Of a DNA stretch of 38,740 nucleotides, positions 25,097 through 34,684 are shown piece by piece. Position 1 is the stretch's first letter. Every line of letters starts with the position of its first letter. The notes beneath the pieces were generated by a model. That model did not search any database and was not told where the DNA came from. It saw nothing but the letters and a program-made list of their open reading frames with translations. The stretch comes from Parvibaculum sp. (GTDB taxonomy: Bacteria; Pseudomonadota; Alphaproteobacteria; Parvibaculales; Parvibaculaceae), in NCBI GenBank assembly GCA_019635975.1, contig JAHBYM010000011.1:1-38740 (forward strand), written 5' to 3'. The position numbers were made by a program, and so were the translations under genes.

Positions 25097-26515
25097 TCAG
25101 ACGACGCGGAAATTCCGGAATTGCCAGGGATCGGCCTCGTCGAGTTCTTCCTCGAAAAGCAGGCCCCGGTCGAGCAGCGGCGTCCAGTCGCTATAGGCGC
25201 CGGCCATCTTGCCGAGGTAAGGCCGGCAGATTTCGAGAATGCGTTCGAAATCCATTTCCTCCGGCTCGACGATCCAGCGCCCCGGATTCTCGATCGCCCA
25301 GACGACACCCGCCAGCACCGCCACCGTCACCTGCAGGCTGGTTGCATTGTTGTGCGGCGCCAGCGCCCGCGCCTCCCCGATCGAAAGCTGCGAGCCGTAC
25401 CAATAGGCGCCGCGCGCATGACCCATCAGCAGCACGCCAAGCTCGTCCATGCCGGCGCTGATCTCGTCCATCATCAGCCGTTTCGACTTTTGCAGTTGCC
25501 AGTTCTTGCCGGCGAATTCATGCACCGACAAAACGGCATCGTCGCAAGGGTGATAGGCATAGTGAACGGTCGGCCGGTACTGCGCCTCGCCGTTCTGCCG
25601 CACGGTGAAATAATCGGCGAGCGAAATCGCCTCGCCATGCGTGATGAGAAAACCGTGATAGGGGCCCTCGTTCGGCGTCCAGCTTCGGACCCGCGTCGAG
25701 GCGCCCGGCCGCGTCAGATAGATCGCGCAGGCGGGGCCGCTCGCATGCCGGTGGCCGTCATCGGGAAAATGCCGTTCATGCGTGCCCCAGCCAAGTTCGG
25801 CCGGCTGGCAGCCTTCGCTGACGAAACCGTCGACCGACCAGGTGTTGACGAATTCGCCGATGCGCTTGGGTGTCGGCGACACTTGCGTATCCCGTTCGGC
25901 AATATGGATGACCTTGACGCCGAGCCGCGCCGAAAGCCGCGCCCAGTCCTCGCGCGTCTGCGGTTTCGCGACCGCCGTCTTCGTGTCCGCCGCGATATCG
26001 AGCAGCGCCTGTTTGACGAAATGCGACACAAGGCCCGGATTGGCGCCATGCGTCAGGATCGCGGTCGGCCCGCCCTCATGCTTCGCCTTCAGCGCCATCG
26101 CCTTCTCGCGCAATGCATAATTGGAACGTTGCGACGGCGGTTGCGATGCGTCCGTGTACTGACCGATCCAGGGCTCGATGCAGGTATCGAGATAAAGCGC
26201 GCCCTTCGCGCGGCAGAACTCGATGAGCGCGATGCTCGACACATCGACCGACAGATTGATCAGGAAGTCGCCTTCCGCCAGCAGCGGGTCGAGCACCGAC
26301 AGATAGTTGCCCCGGCGCAGCGGCGTCACGGCGAAGCCGACGCCGTGGCTTTCGGCCACCTCGCGCCCGCCCTCGTCGGCGGTCAGGATCGAGATTTGCG
26401 ACGGCGCGACATCGATATGCCGGAGCAGCAGCGGCAGCACGCCCTGCCCGATGCTTCCGAACCCGACAATGACGATGCGGCCCTCGAAGCGGGCGTGTTT
26501 GACGTCGGACGACAT
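25097..26515 (-). CDS. hss: Homospermidine synthase
   Basis: A 472-residue protein of the saccharopine dehydrogenase-like fold with an N-terminal NAD site (IVIVGFGSIGQGVLPLLL). It fits the alphaproteobacterial homospermidine synthases (about 470-480 residues), recognised by LYLDTCIEPW, ILTHGANPGLVSHFVKQAL, GTHERHFP and HYAYHPCDDAV. The enzyme makes sym-homospermidine from putrescine (with a second putrescine or spermidine) by NAD-dependent, redox-neutral aminobutyl transfer. The ATG at 26515 has GAGG upstream; the frame runs further up but would enter the tRNA-Thr area. No ornithine decarboxylase is nearby. Confidence 0.93.
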   Translation of the reverse strand: MSSDVKHARFEGRIVIVGFGSIGQGVLPLLLRHIDVAPSQISILTADEGGREVAESHGVGFAVTPLRRGNYLSVLDPLLAEGDFLINLSVDVSSIALIEFCRAKGALYLDTCIEPWIGQYTDASQPPSQRSNYALREKAMALKAKHEGGPTAILTHGANPGLVSHFVKQALLDIAADTKTAVAKPQTREDWARLSARLGVKVIHIAERDTQVSPTPKRIGEFVNTWSVDGFVSEGCQPAELGWGTHERHFPDDGHRHASGPACAIYLTRPGASTRVRSWTPNEGPYHGFLITHGEAISLADYFTVRQNGEAQYRPTVHYAYHPCDDAVLSVHEFAGKNWQLQKSKRLMMDEISAGMDELGVLLMGHARGAYWYGSQLSIGEARALAPHNNATSLQVTVAVLAGVVWAIENPGRWIVEPEEMDFERILEICRPYLGKMAGAYSDWTPLLDRGLLFEEELDEADPWQFRNFRVV

Positions 26516-26602
26516 GCCTTGCCTCAATCTTGTCCGGGACAGGGATTCCGTTCGTGACGACTTCACGACAGAATTTTGACAGCGCGGTGACAGTGGGGGG
26601 TA

Positions 26603-26678
26603 TGGTGCCGCTTGGGTGACTCGAACACCCGACCCCCTCATTACGAATGAGGTGCTCTACCAACTGAGCTAAAGCGGC
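26603..26678 (-). tRNA. tRNA-Thr (anticodon CGT)
   Basis: On the minus strand: acceptor GCCGCTT/AAGCGGC, D-arm GCTCAGTTGGTAGAGC, anticodon arm CCTCATTCGTAATGAGG with anticodon CGT reading ACG, T-arm GGGTGTTCGAGTCACCC and an encoded CCA. 76 bases. Confidence 0.95.
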
Positions 26679-26724
26679 GCCGGAGCGGCCCGGACCCTGA
26701 AAAAGCCCGGCCGCTCAAGGGCCT

Positions 26725-26753
26725 CAGATACCCCGCCCCGCCGCCTTTGGCAA
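26725..26753 (-). promoter_or_regulatory. Candidate promoter of tRNA-Thr
   Basis: On the minus strand TTGCCA (26748-26753), a 17-base spacer and TATCTG (26725-26730), about 45 bases upstream of the mature tRNA. A GC-rich inverted repeat (GAGCGGCC/GGCCGCTC) lies between promoter and tRNA. Confidence 0.5.
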
Positions 26754-26758
26754 CAGCC

Positions 26759-27775
26759 CTATTCGGCGCTTTCCGGTTCTTCCACCGCCGCGGCCGGCGC
26801 AGGCGCGGGCTCGGCCAGTGCCGCGCCGAGAAAAGCCGCCACCGCGCCGGCGCTCTCCACCGGCACCTCTTCCATCGGCACATGGCCGACATTTTCGTAG
26901 ATCACGAGCTCGGCATGCGGAATGCGTTCCTTGAACGTGTCGGCCGCCGCCACCGGAATGAGCAGGTCCTTGTCGCCCCAGATGATCAGGGTCGGCATCT
27001 CGATACCGCCGAGACGTTCGGAAAATGCCACTTCGTCGCGCGCCGAATAGCTGGCAAAGCGCATCCGCGTCGCGTCGCGATTGCCTTCATGGAGCGTCAT
27101 GTCGAAATAGCGCGCCACCATTTCGTCGGTCACTTTCGACTGGTCGACGAAAACCTTGCGCACACCCTCCTCGACCACCGAACGCGGCAGCACATAGCGC
27201 ATGATCTTGCTGAGCACCGGCATCCGCGCCAGCCGGAAGGCGAGCGGCGGGTCGGTGTCCTCGCGCACGACCGGCACGCCGGAGGAGTTGACGAGGATCA
27301 GCGCCGTGACGCGATCGGGATGCTCGAGCGCATAAAGCGCCGAAATGCCGCCGCCCATCGAATTGCCGCCGATCGCAAAGCGCGTCAGCCCGAGCGCTTC
27401 CGTCAGCTCGTGCACCGATGCAGCCATGCCTTCACGGCTGTAATCGTCGCCGGGCACGCGGCCGGTCAGGCCGTGTCCGGGCAGATCCATCGTGACGATC
27501 CGGTAGGTGCCGCCGAGCTCGGCGACCCAAGGTTCCCAGGTATGCAGCGAGGCGTTGGACCCGTGAACCAGCACCAGCGCCGGCCCCTCCGCATTGCCCT
27601 CGTCGCGGAAATGCACGCTGGCGCCCGATGGCAGCGTCGCGAATTGCGATGCGCCGCCGGCATATTTCCCGACAAGCTCCTCGCGCGGCACGTCGAACCG
27701 CATTACCGAAATGACGATCACGACAAACGCCAGCACGATCAGCGTCAGCGTCCCGGCCAATATCCGCTTCACCAT
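26759..27775 (-). CDS. Alpha/beta hydrolase with N-terminal membrane anchor
   Basis: A 338-residue protein beginning with a hydrophobic anchor (about residues 5-24) and followed by a typical alpha/beta hydrolase: LVLVHGSNAS oxyanion loop, nucleophile S139 in GGNSMGGG, the acid in IIWGDKDLL, and the histidine in NVGHVPMEE. An Ala/Pro/Glu-rich tail ends it. The ATG at 27775 has GGAGGGGGAA upstream and overlaps the hemY stop by seven bases, so it is the last gene of the hem operon. Likely a membrane-tethered esterase or related hydrolase; no heme link is evident. Confidence 0.9.
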   Translation of the reverse strand: MVKRILAGTLTLIVLAFVVIVISVMRFDVPREELVGKYAGGASQFATLPSGASVHFRDEGNAEGPALVLVHGSNASLHTWEPWVAELGGTYRIVTMDLPGHGLTGRVPGDDYSREGMAASVHELTEALGLTRFAIGGNSMGGGISALYALEHPDRVTALILVNSSGVPVVREDTDPPLAFRLARMPVLSKIMRYVLPRSVVEEGVRKVFVDQSKVTDEMVARYFDMTLHEGNRDATRMRFASYSARDEVAFSERLGGIEMPTLIIWGDKDLLIPVAAADTFKERIPHAELVIYENVGHVPMEEVPVESAGAVAAFLGAALAEPAPAPAAAVEEPESAE

Positions 27776-29298
27776 TTGCGTTCCCCCTCCTGCACTTCGT
27801 CGGCATCCTCCGGGCCCGGATCGTCGGGCAGCGGCGGCTGAAAGGCAAGCGGCTCCTTTGGCGCCGCCCGCTCCGGCAGCGAAACGACAGGCGCCGCCGG
27901 TGCCTCCGTCCGCTCTACCTGTTGTTCGGCGTCCTGCCCGGAAGCGTCCGGTCGCGGTTCCTCGCGGGCGAGCGCGATCGCCGGCGCCGTCCAGACCAGC
28001 GCATCGAAAGCGCCGGACATCGGATCGATCGGCGACCAGCGCGGCGAACGATAATTCTCGCCCGTCCATTGCGGGTCCTGCGGCGCGTGAAGCGCGCGCG
28101 CGAGCCAGCCGCGCGCCGCGCCACGGTCGCCGAACGCGCCTTCCTCGATTTCCGCCATCAATTCGCAGATGCGCTGCGTCGGTGTCTCGGAGGCATCCGG
28201 CCCCGCATAGACGGCGAGCGCCGCGCGGGCCGCCGCCCAGTCGCGCGCACCGATGGCGCCGCGCGCAACCAGAATGCGGCTTTCGATGTGGTCGGGATTG
28301 CGCGCCGCGAGGACCCGCGCGCGAACCGCCCGGTCATAACCGCTTTCACCCTCGGTCATGTCGAGCCAGACATCGGCGAGTTCGGGATGGGGCTCTGCGT
28401 CCCATGCCGTCTCGATCAGCCGTATTGCCTTGCGCGCGCGTCCCGTCTCGCTGCACAGCCGCGCGGCAAGCGCAACCGTCGGCGCGAAAGCCGGTTCGAG
28501 AGCGACGGCGTCGAGCGCCAGCGCAACGGCTTTTTCAAGTGCTACCTTTCGCGCCTCGCCAGCCTGTCCGCGAGCAGCTTCCACCGCAGTCATTGCCTTG
28601 GCGGTCAGCAGAACGGCGCGGCGGCGGCGCGCCTTGTCGCGCGAAATGACTTTCGCCGAGACCTCGCGGTCGAGCGTGGCGAGCGCCGCATCCCAATCTT
28701 CTTCCGCCGCCTCGATCTCGAACACCGCCTGCGCCGCCCAGGGCGTCTGCGGCCGAAGCTCGAAGGCCCGACGCGCATGGGCAAGCGCCTGTTCGCGGTC
28801 GCCGGCGCGGCGCGCCTGTATGAAGAGCCCGCGCAAGCCGAGAAACGCCGTTTCGGGCGCTTCCAGCATACGTTCGAAATAGCCGGTGGCCGATTTTTCG
28901 TCGCCTTCGAGTTGTGCGGCCTGCGCCGCGAGCAACAGCGTCAGCGGCGGCGCGTCGAGAAGCTTGTGCGCCTGCGCGGCATAGCGCTTTGCCTCCGTCG
29001 CATCGCCGGCCGCGACCGCCACCATGCCGCGCGACAAGGCCAGAAAGCCTTTCTGCTGGCGGCGCTTTTCGAGAAACGCCGCGACGCTGGCCGGCGTATC
29101 GATGAATCCCGAGACGATGCGATAGACGAGAAGCACCAGAAAAGCCGCCAGCGCCATGACGCCGACACCGACGACGAAACTGGTGCGGATTTCGTAGCCG
29201 CGCCAATGCATCGTCAGATCGCCGGGATTGTCGGCAAGCCAGATCGCAAGCGCGCTCAAAAGCGCGACGACGATGAAGATGAAAATGGCGCGCAGCAT
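27769..29298 (-). CDS. hemY: HemY-like TPR membrane protein
   Basis: A 509-residue protein with two N-terminal membrane helices (about residues 2-20 and 43-63) flanking LADNPGDLTMHWRGYEI, the HemY signature. Helical TPR-like repeats follow (FEIEAAEEDWDAALATLDR and similar) and a Pro/Glu-rich tail. This is the alphaproteobacterial HemY of the hemCD cluster, not the protoporphyrinogen oxidase that shares the name. It probably scaffolds heme enzymes at the membrane. It starts eight bases after the mitofilin-like gene with GAGG upstream. Confidence 0.92.
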   Translation of the reverse strand: MLRAIFIFIVVALLSALAIWLADNPGDLTMHWRGYEIRTSFVVGVGVMALAAFLVLLVYRIVSGFIDTPASVAAFLEKRRQQKGFLALSRGMVAVAAGDATEAKRYAAQAHKLLDAPPLTLLLAAQAAQLEGDEKSATGYFERMLEAPETAFLGLRGLFIQARRAGDREQALAHARRAFELRPQTPWAAQAVFEIEAAEEDWDAALATLDREVSAKVISRDKARRRRAVLLTAKAMTAVEAARGQAGEARKVALEKAVALALDAVALEPAFAPTVALAARLCSETGRARKAIRLIETAWDAEPHPELADVWLDMTEGESGYDRAVRARVLAARNPDHIESRILVARGAIGARDWAAARAALAVYAGPDASETPTQRICELMAEIEEGAFGDRGAARGWLARALHAPQDPQWTGENYRSPRWSPIDPMSGAFDALVWTAPAIALAREEPRPDASGQDAEQQVERTEAPAAPVVSLPERAAPKEPLAFQPPLPDDPGPEDADEVQEGERKW

Positions 29299-29306
29299 CT
29301 AGGGCC

Positions 29307-30533
29307 TCACTCCCCGCCCGGCGCGAGGCGCGTCGCGACACGCGCCGCAAGATCGCGCAGCAGCATGTCGGCTTCGAGACGCGCGCGGGCATCCGCGAGC
29401 CAGCCCGCCGCCGCTTCGCGCGCCGGTCCCTGAAGCGCATCGCCTTCGGCGACGGCGCCCGCGAGATCATCGGTTTCGAGACGCTCTTCCATGCGCGCGA
29501 CGATGGCCTCGGTCGTATCGCCGGAGATTTCGCCGGTGCGCCGGATCGTCACCAGCGATTTCGCATTGGCGACGAAGCGCGACCAGAGCCCGTCCGCGCC
29601 GGCGCGGCGTTCGGCATCGAAGATATTCTCGACCACCGAAGGGAACCGCGCCTTCAGCGCGGCGCGTGTCGCAACGCCGTCCGCCGCGACGCCGGACAAG
29701 GCATCGAGACCGGACTGACCAGGCAGGAAGCTTTCGACCGCATCGAGTTCTGTCTTGAACGGACCCGCCGTCTCGGCGGCGCGGGCGAGATTGGCGAGCG
29801 CCAGTCCGAGCGCCGCGCGCGCGGCCGCATCGGGATCGTCTTTCTTTTCTTCAAGCGCGACAATACGCCCTTCCATCGCCTCGGTCTGCGGTGCAAGCGT
29901 CGCGAGCCGCGCATCGAGCGCCTTCACCAACGCGTCGAGGCTGCCGACATGATCGGCAATGCCCGAAGGCGGCAGGCTGGCGGCCAGCGCATCGATCCGG
30001 TCCCGCGTCTCGCGCGCACTGCCGCGTGTGTCGTTGAGCGCGTCCTTCAGTGCCTGCTGCTCTTCGGCAAGCCGCGCGATTTGCGCGTCGGGCGCGGCGC
30101 CTTCGGCGGCAGTGATTTTTTCTTCCGCTGCATCGAGACGCGCCGCAAGAGATTGCGCGCGTTCGTCGAAGCCGCGCGCACTTTCGCCGTTACCGCTTTC
30201 GACCGCTTCAAGCCGCGCCGCGAGTTCGGCAAGCCTGTCGTCGGCGCCGGTGTCGGGTGCGGGCATTCCGAACCCGGCGAACCAGGCAAGCGCAAGCGCC
30301 AAGGCGGCGCCGCCGAAACCGGCGGCAGCGGCCAAGGCGAATCCACCGGCAGCGGACGCAGCGGATTTGCCCGGCGTATCGTCCGCCGCGTCGCCGCTGA
30401 CCTCCTCGGCCGTGCCTTCGAGCGTACGCGGCTCCTTGCGCGGCTTCTCACCGCGCTGTCGCGCTTCCGCTTCGGGCTTCAGAAATTCCGGCTCAGGCCC
30501 TTTGCCGGCGTCGCTATCGTTTGAATCGGACAT
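29307..30533 (-). CDS. Mitofilin-like inner-membrane protein (COG4223 type)
   Basis: A 408-residue protein: an acidic, Pro/Lys-rich cytoplasmic lead, one membrane segment (about residues 64-88, Ala/Leu-rich), a long coiled coil (ARLEAVESGNGE through EGRIVALEEKK) and a C-terminal helical domain with FPSVVENIFD. Position between hemD and hemY and this domain order match the alphaproteobacterial mitofilin/Mic60-like family. In relatives Mic60 shapes intracytoplasmic membranes. The ATG at 30533 has only a weak AGATGG ribosome site. Confidence 0.85.
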   Translation of the reverse strand: MSDSNDSDAGKGPEPEFLKPEAEARQRGEKPRKEPRTLEGTAEEVSGDAADDTPGKSAASAAGGFALAAAAGFGGAALALALAWFAGFGMPAPDTGADDRLAELAARLEAVESGNGESARGFDERAQSLAARLDAAEEKITAAEGAAPDAQIARLAEEQQALKDALNDTRGSARETRDRIDALAASLPPSGIADHVGSLDALVKALDARLATLAPQTEAMEGRIVALEEKKDDPDAAARAALGLALANLARAAETAGPFKTELDAVESFLPGQSGLDALSGVAADGVATRAALKARFPSVVENIFDAERRAGADGLWSRFVANAKSLVTIRRTGEISGDTTEAIVARMEERLETDDLAGAVAEGDALQGPAREAAAGWLADARARLEADMLLRDLAARVATRLAPGGE

Positions 30534-30618
30534 GAACAACCATCTGGGGGATCTGTATCGCTCCGGCGTCACTATAGAGGCTGAAACGCCGCCGGTCAGG
30601 ACGAAGTTCCGCGGAAAA

Positions 30619-31332
30619 TCAGGGCCCGAGCAGGTCGAGCAGCGCCGCCTGCTCCGGCCGGGCAGCTATTTTCACCGTAAGAAAGTTCGTATCGCCAAGC
30701 GCATCGGCGACGGCTTGCGACAGACAGAAGGCCGTCATGCAGGAAAGCGCCGCTTCGAGACCCGCCGTACGCACCAGCGACACGAACATTCGCGCCGTGC
30801 GCGGCGAATGAAGCAGGACGCCGTCCACGCCGCCTTCGGTCAAGGCCGTGCGCGCCGCCTCAGGCAGACGATCCGCCGCCACCGCCTCGTAAAGCACCAC
30901 GCGCTCGACCGTGAAACCTTGAACCGCCAGCACCGCCCGGAGGTCGCCGGCAACCACACGCCCCGCCACATGCAACAGCGGTCCACCATCCGGCGAGAGT
31001 TCAAGACAGACAAGCGCCGCCAGCGCGTCGACATCTCCCTCCGCCGCCTCGACCCAGCGGAAACCGGCGTCGATCATCGCCTGCGCGCTCGCCGGGCCAA
31101 CCGCGAGAACCCGCACATCCCTCAATGCCGCCGCCTGCGCCTGTCGCGCCAGCGCCCGCGCGCCATTGGCGCTGGTGACGAGCAGCGCCTGCCACGCGCG
31201 CATCGGCAATTCGGCATCGTCGAAGAACCGGACCGACATGACGGGCGCGGTGACCGCCTCATGGCCGCGTGCGGCGAGGAGCCGCGCGAGATCCGCCGCA
31301 TCCTCTTCGGGCCGGATGACGAGAAGCCGCAT
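30619..31332 (-). CDS. hemD: Uroporphyrinogen-III synthase
   Basis: A 237-residue enzyme that cyclises hydroxymethylbilane with inversion of ring D. HemD sequences diverge strongly; the call rests on RPEEDAADLARLLAARGHE, LLVTSANGARALA, VLAVGPASAQA, LYEAV and VLLHSPRTARMF, and on its place directly behind hemC. The ATG at 31332 is five bases after the hemC stop; a TTG at 31341 overlapping that stop is an alternative. Confidence 0.9.
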   Translation of the reverse strand: MRLLVIRPEEDAADLARLLAARGHEAVTAPVMSVRFFDDAELPMRAWQALLVTSANGARALARQAQAAALRDVRVLAVGPASAQAMIDAGFRWVEAAEGDVDALAALVCLELSPDGGPLLHVAGRVVAGDLRAVLAVQGFTVERVVLYEAVAADRLPEAARTALTEGGVDGVLLHSPRTARMFVSLVRTAGLEAALSCMTAFCLSQAVADALGDTNFLTVKIAARPEQAALLDLLGP

Positions 31333-31337
31333 CGGCT

Positions 31338-32264
31338 TCAAACCCCGCTGAAGAAATGCGGACTGGCGCGGGACTTCAGTTCGAGACCGGCGTCACGGCC
31401 GATGGCAACGGCATCCGCCGCAAGGCCCTCCCGCGCCGTTTCGAGCACTTCCGCGCCGTCCGGCGTCAGGATCATGCCGCGAAGCCGCATCCGCTCGCCC
31501 GAAATCTCGGCCAGCGCCGCGATCGGCGTCCGGCACGAACCGTCAAGCACGGCCAGCAGCGCACGTTCGGCGGCAACGCGCAGACCCGTTTCGCTGTGAT
31601 GGATCTTCGCCAGCAGATGCGCCGCCTCGTCGTCGCCCGCGCGGCGTTCGATGCCGATGGCGCCTTGCGCGACCGCCGGCAGCATCTCCTCGGGCGATAG
31701 CGGCGCCGTTACCTTTTCCTGAAGCCCCATGCGGATGAGACCGGCCATCGCCAAGAGCGTCGCATCGGCAACGCCGTCGGCAAGCTTCGCAATCCGCGTG
31801 TCGACATTGCCGCGAAACGGCACCACGCGAATGTCGGGCCTGAGGGCGCGCACCTGTGCGGCGCGGCGGAGCGAGGAAGTGCCGACGACCGCGCCTTGCG
31901 GGAGCGCGGCGAGCGTCGCGGCCTTCGGCGACAGGAACGCATCGCGCGGATCGGCGCGCTCCAGCAGACAGTCGATCGTCAGCCCGTCCGGCAGTTTGGT
32001 CGGCATGTCCTTCATCGAATGGACGGCAATGTCGATCGAGGCATCGAGAAGCCGGTCCTCGATTTCCTGCGTGAAGAGGCCCTTGCCGCCGATTTCGGAA
32101 AGCGCCCGGTCCTGTGTGCGGTCGCCTTCGGTGCTGATGACGACGATCTCGGCCGCATGCTCGGCCGACAGATGCTGCACCTGCGCGATCCGCCGCGCGA
32201 CCTCGTTGGCCTGGATCAGCGCGAGCTTCGAGCCTCTGGTGCCAATGCGGTAGCGGCGTTGCAT
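31338..32264 (-). CDS. hemC: Hydroxymethylbilane synthase (porphobilinogen deaminase)
   Basis: A 308-residue enzyme that joins four porphobilinogens. Intact motifs: GTRGSKLAL at the N-terminus, [30 protein letters not shown], and the cofactor cysteine C244 in [11 protein letters not shown]. Length is typical. First gene of the hemC-hemD-mitofilin-like-hemY-hydrolase operon, divergent from tsaD across about 125 bases. Confidence 0.97.
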   Translation of the reverse strand: MQRRYRIGTRGSKLALIQANEVARRIAQVQHLSAEHAAEIVVISTEGDRTQDRALSEIGGKGLFTQEIEDRLLDASIDIAVHSMKDMPTKLPDGLTIDCLLERADPRDAFLSPKAATLAALPQGAVVGTSSLRRAAQVRALRPDIRVVPFRGNVDTRIAKLADGVADATLLAMAGLIRMGLQEKVTAPLSPEEMLPAVAQGAIGIERRAGDDEAAHLLAKIHHSETGLRVAAERALLAVLDGSCRTPIAALAEISGERMRLRGMILTPDGAEVLETAREGLAADAVAIGRDAGLELKSRASPHFFSGV

Positions 32265-32389
32265 GCGGGGTCTCTAAGGTTGTATGCCAGCGGGAAGATT
32301 TGCCGGGCGGCCAGCCGCCCGGGGCTCGTTATAGCCCGATTGTCCTCGCCGCGAGAGAGGAAAGCCGGGCTTTTTGGAATGCGAAACCC

Positions 32390-33475
32390 ATGACGAAACC
32401 GCTCACCCTGCTCGGCATCGAGACAAGCTGCGACGAAACGGCCGCCGCGGTCGTGCGCCGTGGCGCGAGCGCGGACGCCAAGGGCGAAATTCTCTCCAAC
32501 ATCGTTTTCTCGCAGATCGCCGAACATGCGCCCTTTGGCGGCGTCGTGCCGGAAATCGCCGCCCGCGCCCATGTCGAACATCTCGACGGCTTGATCGCTC
32601 GGGCGCTGAAAGATGCCGGCGTCGACTGGGACGATCTCGACGGCGTGGCGGCAACCGCCGGACCCGGCCTGATCGGCGGCGTCATTGTCGGCCTGATGAC
32701 GGCCAAGGGCATCGCGGCGGCGCGCGGGCTGCCGCTGCTGGCGGTCAATCATCTCGAAGGCCATGCGCTGACGGCCCGCCTGACCGACGGGCTGCCTTTT
32801 CCTTATCTGCTGCTGCTGGTCTCGGGTGGCCACAGCCAGCTTCTTGTGGTCGAAGGCGTCGGCAGCTATCGACGCCTCGGCACCACGGTCGACGATGCGG
32901 TGGGCGAGGCCTTCGACAAGGTCGCAAAGTTGCTCGGCCTCGGCTTTCCGGGCGGCCCGGCCGTCGAGCGCGCGGCGCGGGACGGCGACGCAACCCGTTT
33001 CCACCTGCCGCGACCGATGCTGAACCGGCCGGGCTGCGATCTTTCCTTCTCCGGTCTCAAAACCGCTGTCAGGCAGACGGCAGAAAGCCTCGGGCAATTG
33101 AACGACCGGGACCGCGCCGACATCGCCGCGTCCTTTCAGGCCGCCGTCGCAGACGTGCTGGCCGACCGCACCGAAAACGCGATGGCGCTGGCGAGCGAAA
33201 CGATCCCGCCCGGTCACCGCCATCTGGTCGTCGCGGGCGGCGTCGCCGCCAATATGATATTGCGGGAACGTCTGAAGGTTTCGGCCCATGCCTGCGGCTA
33301 CGAAATCGTCGTGCCGCCGCTGAAGCTCTGTACCGACAATGGCGCGATGATCGCCTGGGCTGGCGCCGAGCGGCTGGCGCTCGGCCTCACCGACCCGATC
33401 TCGGTGGGCCCACGCGCCCGCTGGCCGCTCGACCCGGAAGCGTTGCCGACGCGCGGCGCCGGCGTGAAAGCCTGA
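32390..33475 (+). CDS. tsaD: tRNA threonylcarbamoyladenosine synthase subunit TsaD
   Basis: A 361-residue protein starting [20 protein letters not shown] at the ATG at 32390; an upstream in-frame start would add a leader unlike the family. The metal-binding histidines H121 and H125 lie in NHLEGH, followed by [30 protein letters not shown] and [12 protein letters not shown]. TsaD transfers threonylcarbamoyl to A37 of ANN-decoding tRNAs. It is divergent from hemC and is followed 11 bases later by an esterase gene. Confidence 0.97.
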   Translation: MTKPLTLLGIETSCDETAAAVVRRGASADAKGEILSNIVFSQIAEHAPFGGVVPEIAARAHVEHLDGLIARALKDAGVDWDDLDGVAATAGPGLIGGVIVGLMTAKGIAAARGLPLLAVNHLEGHALTARLTDGLPFPYLLLLVSGGHSQLLVVEGVGSYRRLGTTVDDAVGEAFDKVAKLLGLGFPGGPAVERAARDGDATRFHLPRPMLNRPGCDLSFSGLKTAVRQTAESLGQLNDRDRADIAASFQAAVADVLADRTENAMALASETIPPGHRHLVVAGGVAANMILRERLKVSAHACGYEIVVPPLKLCTDNGAMIAWAGAERLALGLTDPISVGPRARWPLDPEALPTRGAGVKA

Positions 33476-33486
33476 AAGGAATACGC

Positions 33487-34386
33487 ATGAGCCTGCAGCT
33501 CCCGTTGATCGACCTGCTGCTCCGCTGGCAGATCAAGCGCCGCTTCCGCAAGAACCCCGATGTGAACCTGCTGCGCCCGCTGATGCTGCAGATGGAGCCA
33601 AGGGCATCGAAACTGCCAACGGACATCGTTTGCGAACCGCTGGATCTCGGCGGCGTTCCGGCCGAGAAGCTTTCTCTAGCGGATAGCCGCTCCGACGCGG
33701 CCTTTCTCTACATTCATGGCGGCGGCTTCGTCGCCGGCTCGCCGCGCACGCATCGCCCGCTCACCTGGCGCCTGGCGAAAGACATTGGTGTGCCGGTCTA
33801 TGCGGTCGACTACCGGCTGGCGCCCGAACACCATTTCCCGGCAGGACTCGACGATTGCGTGACCGCCTACCGGGCGCTGCTGGAACGCGGACTGCCCGCC
33901 AAATCCCTTATTGTCGGCGGCGATTCGGCTGGCGGAAACCTGACGCTGGCGCTGGCGCTGCGTCTCAAGGCCGAGGGCCTGCCGATGCCGGCGGCGCTGG
34001 TCTGCCTGTCGCCCGCCACCGACACGACCGGCAGCGGGGCGTCGATGCGGTCCAACGCCGAGGCCGACGCGATATTCGTGCCGGAAATCATGGCCAGCCT
34101 GATGCCGGCCTATTGTCCGGGCGCAGAGGCGAAAAATCCCTATCTCTCACCGCTGTTCGGCGATGTATCCGGTTTTCCGCCGGTGCTCCTTCAGGTCGGC
34201 GAGCGTGAGATATTGAGGGACGACGCGGTCCGCATGGCCGCCGCGCTGAAAACCGCCGGCGCCGAGGCGACGCTCGAGGTCTGGCCGAAGGTCTGGCATG
34301 TCTGGCAGCTCAACGCCGACATGCTGCCCGAAGGCCGCGAGGCGATTACGCATATCGTGCGCTTCGCCCGCCAGCATCTCGGATGA
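33487..34386 (+). CDS. Alpha/beta hydrolase, hormone-sensitive lipase (HSL) family esterase
   Basis: A 299-residue esterase with the HSL oxyanion motif HGGG at 77-80, nucleophile S147 in GDSAGG, an acid in VGEREILRDD and the histidine in WHVWQ. AVDYRLAPEHHFPA is typical of the family. Expected to hydrolyse short- to medium-chain esters in the cytoplasm. The ATG at 33487 is preceded by AAAGGAA and lies 11 bases after tsaD, so they are probably cotranscribed. It separates tsaD from gpsA, which are close neighbours in many alphaproteobacteria. Confidence 0.93.
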   Translation: MSLQLPLIDLLLRWQIKRRFRKNPDVNLLRPLMLQMEPRASKLPTDIVCEPLDLGGVPAEKLSLADSRSDAAFLYIHGGGFVAGSPRTHRPLTWRLAKDIGVPVYAVDYRLAPEHHFPAGLDDCVTAYRALLERGLPAKSLIVGGDSAGGNLTLALALRLKAEGLPMPAALVCLSPATDTTGSGASMRSNAEADAIFVPEIMASLMPAYCPGAEAKNPYLSPLFGDVSGFPPVLLQVGEREILRDDAVRMAAALKTAGAEATLEVWPKVWHVWQLNADMLPEGREAITHIVRFARQHLG

Positions 34387-34489
34387 AAAAAGAACCCCGC
34401 CGCGGGGGAGGCGGCGGGGTCAAGCGACCCTTGGGGGGCAAGGGTCCTGGGATCGCCGGGCTCCCTGAGGGGGAGGGGGAGGAGCCCGG
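34385..34489 (-). ncRNA. Candidate RNA of three tandem hairpins with C-rich loops, ending in a terminator
   Basis: On the minus strand, in transcription order: a 9-bp stem (34481-34489/34456-34464) with a loop of mostly C (two CCCCC runs), an 8-bp stem (34439-34446/34426-34433) with a CCCCC loop, and a 10-bp stem (34411-34420/34394-34403) with loop CTCCCCC followed by TTCTTTTTT. All stems are perfect. The last is a clear Rho-independent terminator. The loops are complementary to Shine-Dalgarno-like GGGGGAG sequences, as in the CcsR or cuckoo small RNAs of Rhodobacter. It may be a 3'-derived regulatory RNA of the small genes upstream. Confidence 0.55.
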
Positions 34490-34498
34490 ACGGGGAAA

Positions 34499-34624
34499 TC
34501 AGACGATGGTGGCGACGCCCGAGGTCTGCACGATCAGGGCGAACGTGTAGGCCACAAGCAGCGCGGCGGCGGCTTTGGCGGCGACGCGCTCCACGAGGGG
34601 GGAGAAGTTCCGGTTCTGCGTCAT
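34499..34624 (-). CDS. Small 41-residue single-pass membrane protein
   Basis: The ATG at 34624 opens a frame of MTQNRNFSPLVERVAAK, a hydrophobic segment (AAAALLVAYTFALIV) and a short QTSGVATIV tail. Ribosome site is weak (GAAAGAAC). I do not recognise a family. Support comes from the membrane-protein pattern, the adjacent 34-residue gene of similar design on the same strand, and the terminator hairpins directly after its stop. Short length makes this uncertain. Confidence 0.55.
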   Translation of the reverse strand: MTQNRNFSPLVERVAAKAAAALLVAYTFALIVQTSGVATIV

Positions 34625-34684
34625 GGCGATGTTCTTTCGGATAGCGGGCGGCCGAGCCGCCCTCGATGGGGATGCCGTTCCCGC

